From assembly GCA_040235415.1 (NCBI GenBank), contig JBECKR010000416.1, forward strand, positions 1 through 10,418: DNA of 10,418 nucleotides, read 5' to 3'. The DNA is from JBECKR01 sp040235415. Its GTDB lineage: Bacteria > Acidobacteriota > Polarisedimenticolia > Polarisedimenticolales > Polarisedimenticolaceae. This document shows, in pieces, positions 7,170 through 10,418 of this stretch (position 1 is the first letter of the stretch; each line of letters starts with the position of its first letter). The notes under the pieces were generated by a model that saw only the letters and a program-made list of their open reading frames with translations, searched no databases and was not told where the DNA came from. A program made the translations under genes and the position numbers.

Positions 7170-7183
7170 GTAAAGTGTAAAGT
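7170..7183. repeat. Tandem GTAAAGT x2 in the intergenic region
   Basis: Two adjacent perfect copies of GTAAAGT form an A/T island about 130 nt before the secreted-protein start, in the 222-nt gap 7039-7260. On the minus strand this reads ACTTTACACTTTAC. It may be a regulator-binding site or part of a promoter (TACACT as a weak -10). Apart from this and the inverted repeat at 7048-7064 I see nothing in the gap. Confidence 0.4.
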
Positions 7184-7260
7184 CCGCGCATCGATCCGTC
7201 GACGACGTATCGCGCTGCAGCATCGAATTTGTCGTGTCGCCATGGAGCGACGGTGCGGCG

Positions 7261-7620
7261 CTACGAGCCGGCGCGCCGCCGGGCGCGCCTGGCCGCCGGG
7301 TGGTCGGGACCGAGCGCGCGCTCGAGATGCTCCGCCGCCGTCCGGAACGCCGGGCCGATCGGCGCCCGCAGCGTGTACGCCCCGACCGCGAGCCCCGCGA
7401 GCGAGGTCCGCTCCGGAATCGGGGCGGCGTCGCCGGCGAGGAATCCTTCCCGCTCGAGCGCCGCGTGCTCGGCGAGCAGGGCCTCCACGGCGGCCGCGAG
7501 AGCGGAGTCCCGGGCGCGCAGGGTCTCGAGCCACGCGGCGCGCTCCTCCGGCGCGAGGTCGAGCGCGCGGTCGAGCTGCGGGGCGACGACGCTCCAGCGC
7601 TCGGGTGTGAGGGATGCCAC
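7261..7620 (-). CDS. Remnant of an ECF-associated Ser/Thr kinase-TPR protein with internal deletion
   Basis: A 119-aa frame from GTG 7620, with GGAGGAG 8 nt upstream, to TAG at 7261-7263. It begins 18 bp after the sigma-factor stop, the normal place for a partner kinase. Residues 1-70 (LTPERWSVVAPQLDRALDLAPEERAAWLETL, then a helical AAAVEALLAEH segment) match the N-terminal extension usual in kinases encoded after such sigma factors. Residues 73-89 (SLAGLAVGAYTLRAPIG) are the start of a kinase domain, which should continue QGGMG. Instead the chain passes to FRTAAEHLERALGPDHPAARRARRRAG (92-118), typical of the last TPR of those proteins (ALGPDHP motif). Lys, HRD and DFG are all missing, so there can be no kinase activity. 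The junction is near 7353/7354. I infer an in-frame loss of about 2 kb; an assembly collapse is the alternative. Confidence 0.75.
   Translation of the reverse strand: MASLTPERWSVVAPQLDRALDLAPEERAAWLETLRARDSALAAAVEALLAEHAALEREGFLAGDAAPIPERTSLAGLAVGAYTLRAPIGPAFRTAAEHLERALGPDHPAARRARRRAGS
7353..7354 (-). other. Inferred internal-deletion junction in the kinase remnant
   Basis: Kinase-domain start (...YTLRAPIG, ending at 7354) meets TPR-like sequence (PAFRTAAEHLERALG..., from 7353). The exact breakpoint is uncertain by a few bases. Confidence 0.6.
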
Positions 7621-7638
7621 GGCGGCCGCTCCTCCGGC

Positions 7639-8199
7639 TCAGGCGCGCCCGGCGAGGGCGCGGTACAGGTAGATCCGCGCCTTCTCCCATTGCCGCTGCA
7701 CCGTGCGCTCGGACGTTCCCCGCAACGCCGCGATCTCGGCGAACGTGAACCCGCAGAAGAAGACGAGCTCCGGATCGCTTGAGGTCGACCACCTGACGGA
7801 CGCGAGCTCGTCGAGCGCGTCGCCGATCCGCGTCAGCTCGCCGTCGTCCGCGGTTCGATCGGCGACCTCGGTTTCCAGCGAGACGATCTCGAACTCGCGG
7901 CCGCGCTTGCGCGCCCGGCGGCTCCGCACGTAGTCGATGACCAGCCCGCGCATCGCCCGAGCGGCGTACGCCAGGAAGCGCGCGCGGTCCGGGAAGACCG
8001 CGGCGTCGCGTCGCGACAGGTCGAGGTACGCCTCGTGGAGCAGGGTCGTGGTGCCGAGCGTCAGGTTGCCCGCGCTGCGCGCGAGTTGCGCGCGGGCCAG
8101 GCGGTGGAGCTCGGCGTAGAGCGCCGCGAACAGTGCGTCGGCGGCCGAGCGATCGCCTCGTTCGCACGCCGCGATCAGCGGCGAGATCGTAGGCTCCGT
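7639..8199 (-). CDS. ECF-type RNA polymerase sigma factor (kinase-associated family) without a standard start codon
   Basis: A sigma-70 ECF-like protein of the PF07638/TIGR02999 type, which in many Proteobacteria and Acidobacteriota precedes a Ser/Thr kinase. From ACG 8199 it has 186 residues, the normal family length. Sigma-2 spans about 5-90 (ISPLIAACERGD, TLGTTTLLHEAYLDL 47-61, FLAYAARAMRGLVIDYVRSRRARKRG 75-100). Sigma-4 runs from about 127 to 180 with HTH AEIAALRGTSERTVQRQWEKAR. The reading frame is open from 8235, but there is no ATG, GTG or TTG before M83 (7953), which would discard sigma-2. GGAAGG (8212-8207) lies 7 nt before the ACG, marking it as the likely original start. Residues 136-146 (RWSTSSDPELV) do not fit the family because of a local block exchange at 7762-7795. 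It is probably non-functional, or translated poorly from ACG. The kinase remnant follows 18 bp downstream. Confidence 0.82.
   Translation of the reverse strand, partial: TEPTISPLIAACERGDRSAADALFAALYAELHRLARAQLARSAGNLTLGTTTLLHEAYLDLSRRDAAVFPDRARFLAYAARAMRGLVIDYVRSRRARKRGREFEIVSLETEVADRTADDGELTRIGDALDELASVRWSTSSDPELVFFCGFTFAEIAALRGTSERTVQRQWEKARIYLYRALAGRA
7762..7795 (-). other. Apparent 16-nt/18-nt block exchange in the sigma-4 coding region
   Basis: On the minus strand, 7795-7778 reads CAGGTGGTCGACCTCAAG (QVVDLK out of frame) and 7777-7762 reads CGATCCGGAGCTCGTC (DPELV in frame). Putting the second block first restores S-V-DPELV-QVVDLK-FFCGF, the expected start of sigma-4 in this family, at the same total length. 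Confidence 0.6.
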
Positions 8200-8206
8200 C
8201 CCTCGA

Positions 8207-8212
8207 CCTTCC
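8207..8212 (-). promoter_or_regulatory. Shine-Dalgarno sequence pointing to ACG 8199
   Basis: GGAAGG on the minus strand, 7 nt before ACG 8199. It decides the position of the sigma-factor start: protein length and the SD agree on this codon, although it is not a standard initiator. The next candidate, CTG 8178, has no comparable SD. Confidence 0.5.
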
Positions 8213-8232
8213 GGCCGGCGCGGATTCCGCCG

Positions 8233-8238
8233 ATCCTA
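8233..8238 (-). promoter_or_regulatory. Putative -10 element of the sigma-factor gene (TAGGAT)
   Basis: TAGGAT on the minus strand lies 33 nt before the expected start at 8199 and resembles the hexamers before the two kinase genes. No -35 match is evident. The gap 8200-8353 is divergent and also serves the di-haem enzyme gene, for which I see no clear promoter. Confidence 0.3.
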
Positions 8239-8353
8239 CCACGGCCGGGCTGTCGTCTTTCGATCGCCGTTTCCGATTTACGGGACAGAGGGGTCCCTCG
8301 GACCGGGACCCGGACGCGGCGCGAGCGCACTCGCCGGCGCCGGGAGGACGAAC

Positions 8354-9964
8354 ATGGGAAGCGGCAGCAGGGTCACGTTCCTGGCCGGCGTCGCGGTGGC
8401 GGCGCTGGTCCTTGTCTCCGCGCCCGCGCGGGCGCAGGAGACCGACACGACGCAAACGCCGAACGCCGCGGGCGCCGGCGCCAAGAAGTCGTTCGCCGAG
8501 CAGGTCGGCCCGGGCCGGGGCGACCTCATGACGCCCGGCTCCTCGGCGTTCCTCATCGCCCGCGATCCGTTCCGGGCGATACGCCGGGGCCGCAACCTGT
8601 TCCAGCGGAAGTTCACGCTGGAGCAAGGGCTCGGCCCGCGCACCGGAGACGGCGTGGGCGACATCGAGACGGACGGCTCGCTCGGGGCGGGGCTCACCGA
8701 CAGCTGTGCGGCGTGCCACGGCCGCCCGCGCGGATCGGCCGGCGTCGGAGGCTCGGTCTTCACCCGTCCCGACGGCCGCGACGCCCCGCACCTGTTCGGC
8801 CTCGGCCTCAGGGAGATGCTGGCGGACGAGATCACGACGGACCTCAGGGCGATCCGCGACGCCGCCGTGCGGGAGGCCCGGTCCGGCGGCGCGAGCGTTC
8901 GCAGAGCGCTCGTGAGCAAGGGCGTCGCGTACGGCGCGCTCACCGCGGCGCCGGACGGAAGCGTGGATACGAGCGAGGTCCGAGGCGTCGACCCCGATCT
9001 CCGGGTTCGCCCGTTCGCGCATCACGGCGGGACGATCTCGATCCGCGAGTTCGTCGTCGGTGCCCTCAAGAACGAGATGGGCCTCCAAGCGGTGGACCCC
9101 GAACTCCTGGCCGCCGCGCGCGGAGGACGGGTCACGACTCCGGCCGGCATGACGCTCGACGGCTCGATCGATCGGATCGAATCGCCGGTGGTCGAGAGCG
9201 AGTCCGACGACGGGGATCGCGACAGCGTCGCGAACGAGGTCCCGACCGCGGTCGTGGACTACCTCGAGTTCTACCTCCTGAACTACTTCCGGCCCGCGAC
9301 CGACCGGCAGACGCCGGAGACCGCGCTCGGCCGCCGCACGCTCTCGAAGATCGGGTGCACGTCCTGCCACGTCCCGGACCTCCTGCTCGGGGACGACCGG
9401 CGCGTGGCCGACGTCGTGACCGTCCACGACCCGGCGCACGGGTACTTCAACGGACTGTACGCGACCGCCCTGCCGCTGCACGAGAAGGTCGACGACGGCT
9501 CGGGCTATCCCCCGCTCGAGCGGCCGCTGGGGCAGCCGTTCGTGGTGCGGGCCATCTACACCGACTTCAAGCGCCACGATCTCGGTCCGGCGTTCCACGA
9601 GCGCAACTTCGACACGACCGACGCGAACTTCGACCAGACGATGCAGCGCGAGTTCATGACCGACCCGCTATGGGGGATCGGCTCGACCGCGCCCTACGGC
9701 CACGACGGCCGGAGCGTCACGCTGCGCGACGTCATCCTGCGGCACGGCGGCGAAGCCGAAGCGTCGCGGGACGCGTTCGCGAGCCTCCCGGACGCGCAGC
9801 AGTCGGCGGTGCTCGCGTTCCTCGGGAGCCTGGTGCTGTTCCCCCCCGACGACACCGCCTCGAACCTGAACCCGGGCGATCCGGACACCCCCGGCTTCCC
9901 GCAGTTCGGCCACGGCAGTATCCGGCTCCCGGTGCTGTTCGACGACCCGACGGATCCGGAGTAG
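8354..9964 (+). CDS. Exported di-haem c-type oxidoreductase (DHOR/DUF1111 family, MauG-like)
   Basis: The start is ATG 8354 with GGGAGG (8342-8347) 6 nt upstream. A signal peptide (1-27, VALVL-type core ending APARA before QE) sends the 536-aa product to the periplasm, where haem c must be attached. It has two CxxCH sites: CAACH at 118-122 and CTSCH at 335-339. Family marks are LFGLGLREMLADE (147-159), a central domain with FAHHGGTISIREFVVGALKNEMG (221-243), and the C-terminal block DLGPAFHERNFD, PLWGIGSTAPYGHDGRSVTLRDVILRHGGEA and a helix ending VLAFLGSLVLFP. These resemble di-haem oxidoreductases distantly related to cytochrome c peroxidase and MauG. Substrate is unknown; electron transfer or peroxide chemistry is likely. 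Length is normal. It stands alone, divergent from the sigma gene, with a possible weak terminator after it. Confidence 0.93.
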   Translation: MGSGSRVTFLAGVAVAALVLVSAPARAQETDTTQTPNAAGAGAKKSFAEQVGPGRGDLMTPGSSAFLIARDPFRAIRRGRNLFQRKFTLEQGLGPRTGDGVGDIETDGSLGAGLTDSCAACHGRPRGSAGVGGSVFTRPDGRDAPHLFGLGLREMLADEITTDLRAIRDAAVREARSGGASVRRALVSKGVAYGALTAAPDGSVDTSEVRGVDPDLRVRPFAHHGGTISIREFVVGALKNEMGLQAVDPELLAAARGGRVTTPAGMTLDGSIDRIESPVVESESDDGDRDSVANEVPTAVVDYLEFYLLNYFRPATDRQTPETALGRRTLSKIGCTSCHVPDLLLGDDRRVADVVTVHDPAHGYFNGLYATALPLHEKVDDGSGYPPLERPLGQPFVVRAIYTDFKRHDLGPAFHERNFDTTDANFDQTMQREFMTDPLWGIGSTAPYGHDGRSVTLRDVILRHGGEAEASRDAFASLPDAQQSAVLAFLGSLVLFPPDDTASNLNPGDPDTPGFPQFGHGSIRLPVLFDDPTDPE

Positions 9965-9985
9965 GCACGCAGCGCCGCGACCGCC

Positions 9986-9999
9986 CCCCGGTCCCGGGG
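9986..9999. terminator. GC-rich inverted repeat between the di-haem gene and kinase 2
   Basis: CCCCGG (9986-9991), TC, CCGGGG (9994-9999): a perfect palindrome with a 4-bp stem if a 6-nt loop is allowed. It lies 22 nt after the di-haem stop and 10 nt before the -10-like TACAAT of kinase 2. No T-tract follows, so it is a weak terminator candidate; an operator in the -35 region of kinase 2, parallel to 537-550, is equally possible. Confidence 0.25.
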
Positions 10000-10009
10000 C
10001 CCCCCGGCG

Positions 10010-10015
10010 TACAAT
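10010..10015 (+). promoter_or_regulatory. Putative -10 element of kinase 2 (TACAAT)
   Basis: TACAAT matches the -10 consensus at 5 of 6 positions in an otherwise GC-only stretch, 22 nt before the GTG start. It leaves room only for a very short leader containing GGGAGG (10025-10030). No -35 hexamer is recognisable. Confidence 0.4.
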
Positions 10016-10037
10016 GCCGCGATCGGGAGGCCCCGGG

Positions 10038-10418
10038 GTGCCGCTTTCGCCCGGCCGCACGCTGCTGCACTACCGCGTCGCCGGCGCCCTCGGCACCGGC
10101 GGGATGGGCGAGGTCTACCGAGCCACAGATACCGAGCTCAAGCGCGATGCCGCATTGAAAGTCCTGCCGCAGGCCTTCGTCGAAGACGCCGACCGACTGG
10201 CGCGATTCCAGCGCGAAGCCGAGATTCTTGCGTCACTCAACCACGCCAATATCGCCCAGGTTTACGGCATAGAACGAGCTGATGGACAAACCGCGATCGT
10301 CATGGAGCTCGTCGATGGGCCGACGCTGGCCGATCGCATCAAAGAAGGCCCGATCCCGCCCGACGAAGCGATGGACATTGCGCTGCAGGTCATCGCAGCA
10401 TTGGAGGCCGCCCATGAC
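10038..10418 (+). CDS. Second Ser/Thr protein kinase, 3'-truncated by the window end
   Basis: The frame is open from GTG 10038 to the last base: 127 codons, no stop. GGGAGG (10025-10030) at 7-nt spacing supports this start, and the protein opens like kinase 1 (PLSPGRTLLHYRVAGALG). Visible: glycine loop GTGGMG (19-24), EVYRATD, ATP-binding Lys41 (ALKVLP), alpha-C Glu60 (RFQREAEILASLNH), hinge VMELVDGPTL (88-97) and the helix before the catalytic loop (ALQVIAALEAAHD). The sequence stops just before HRD. It is the N-lobe and start of the C-lobe of an apparently intact Hanks-type kinase. Whether a membrane helix and a propeller follow cannot be seen. GC is about 78 % over 10021-10120 and about 61 % over 10121-10418, with codons (ATA, AAA, GCA, TCA, CAA) scarce elsewhere in the window. 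Confidence 0.92.
   Translation, partial: MPLSPGRTLLHYRVAGALGTGGMGEVYRATDTELKRDAALKVLPQAFVEDADRLARFQREAEILASLNHANIAQVYGIERADGQTAIVMELVDGPTLADRIKEGPIPPDEAMDIALQVIAALEAAHD

Noticed and set aside
7639..7953. Sigma gene starting at ATG 7953 (104 aa)
   Set aside because: It would delete most of sigma-2, which is clearly encoded upstream in the same frame; no Shine-Dalgarno sequence was seen there.
7109..9598. 829-codon open frame on the minus strand from the di-haem gene through the sigma gene
   Set aside because: Antisense to the di-haem gene and off-frame in the sigma gene. The VVDLK stretch in it is the displaced block of the sigma factor, not evidence for this frame.
8035..10158. 707-codon open frame on the plus strand overlapping the di-haem gene and kinase 2 start
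   Set aside because: Arg-rich shadow of the di-haem gene, which has signal peptide and both CxxCH motifs in its own frame.
1..10418. Mobile element, CRISPR array, tRNA or rRNA
   Set aside because: I found no transposase or integrase motif, no spaced direct repeats and no tRNA-like or rRNA-like segment by eye on either strand.

Overview
The window is a very GC-rich (about 72-75 % in the lines I counted by hand), gene-dense bacterial segment. The mix of genes is typical of large-genome soil or sediment phyla: Ser/Thr kinases with a C-terminal PD40/TolB-like propeller, an ECF sigma factor paired with a kinase, DGPF/YciI proteins, a di-haem oxidoreductase, and secreted proteins of unknown family. 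Acidobacteriota is my first guess; Myxococcota, Gemmatimonadota or an uncultured relative fit as well. No rRNA, tRNA, IS element, phage gene or CRISPR array is visible. No gene-free stretch exceeds about 220 bases.

Layout. (1) 3-443 (+): tail or all of a small Tyr/Trp/Gly-rich protein with YGWV-type motifs. (2) 598-3186 (+): transmembrane Ser/Thr kinase with an external beta-propeller. (3) 3195-4103 (-): secreted six-repeat PD40 propeller, convergent with the kinase, stops 8 bp apart. (4) 4316-5403 (+): tight operon of DGPF/YciI protein, DoxX-like membrane protein and a second DGPF/YciI protein. (5) 5413-7038 (-): secreted 541-aa protein of unknown family. (6) 7261-8199 (-): an ECF sigma factor followed by what remains of its Ser/Thr kinase partner. 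(7) 8354-9964 (+): exported di-haem c-type oxidoreductase of the DHOR/DUF1111 (MauG-like) type. (8) 10038 to the window end (+): first 127 codons of a second Ser/Thr kinase, starting at GTG.

The most unusual part is region 6. The sigma gene has no ATG, GTG or TTG in frame before its sigma-2 domain; an ACG sits where the start should be, 7 nt after a good Shine-Dalgarno sequence. In its sigma-4 region a 16-nt and an 18-nt block appear to have changed places: restoring the order gives a textbook sequence (VDPELVQVVDLKFFCGF). The kinase downstream keeps its N-terminus up to the beginning of the glycine-rich loop and is then joined in frame to what looks like the last TPR of such kinases. All three lesions leave the frames open, so the module looks disabled without a single nonsense codon. 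The alternative is a local assembly or consensus error.

The second noteworthy signal is at the right end. Kinase 2 is about 78 % GC up to its glycine loop and about 61 % GC from there on, with many A/T-ending codons. That is a sharp boundary at the most conserved motif of the family, as expected from recombination between kinase paralogues or from a metagenomic mis-join.
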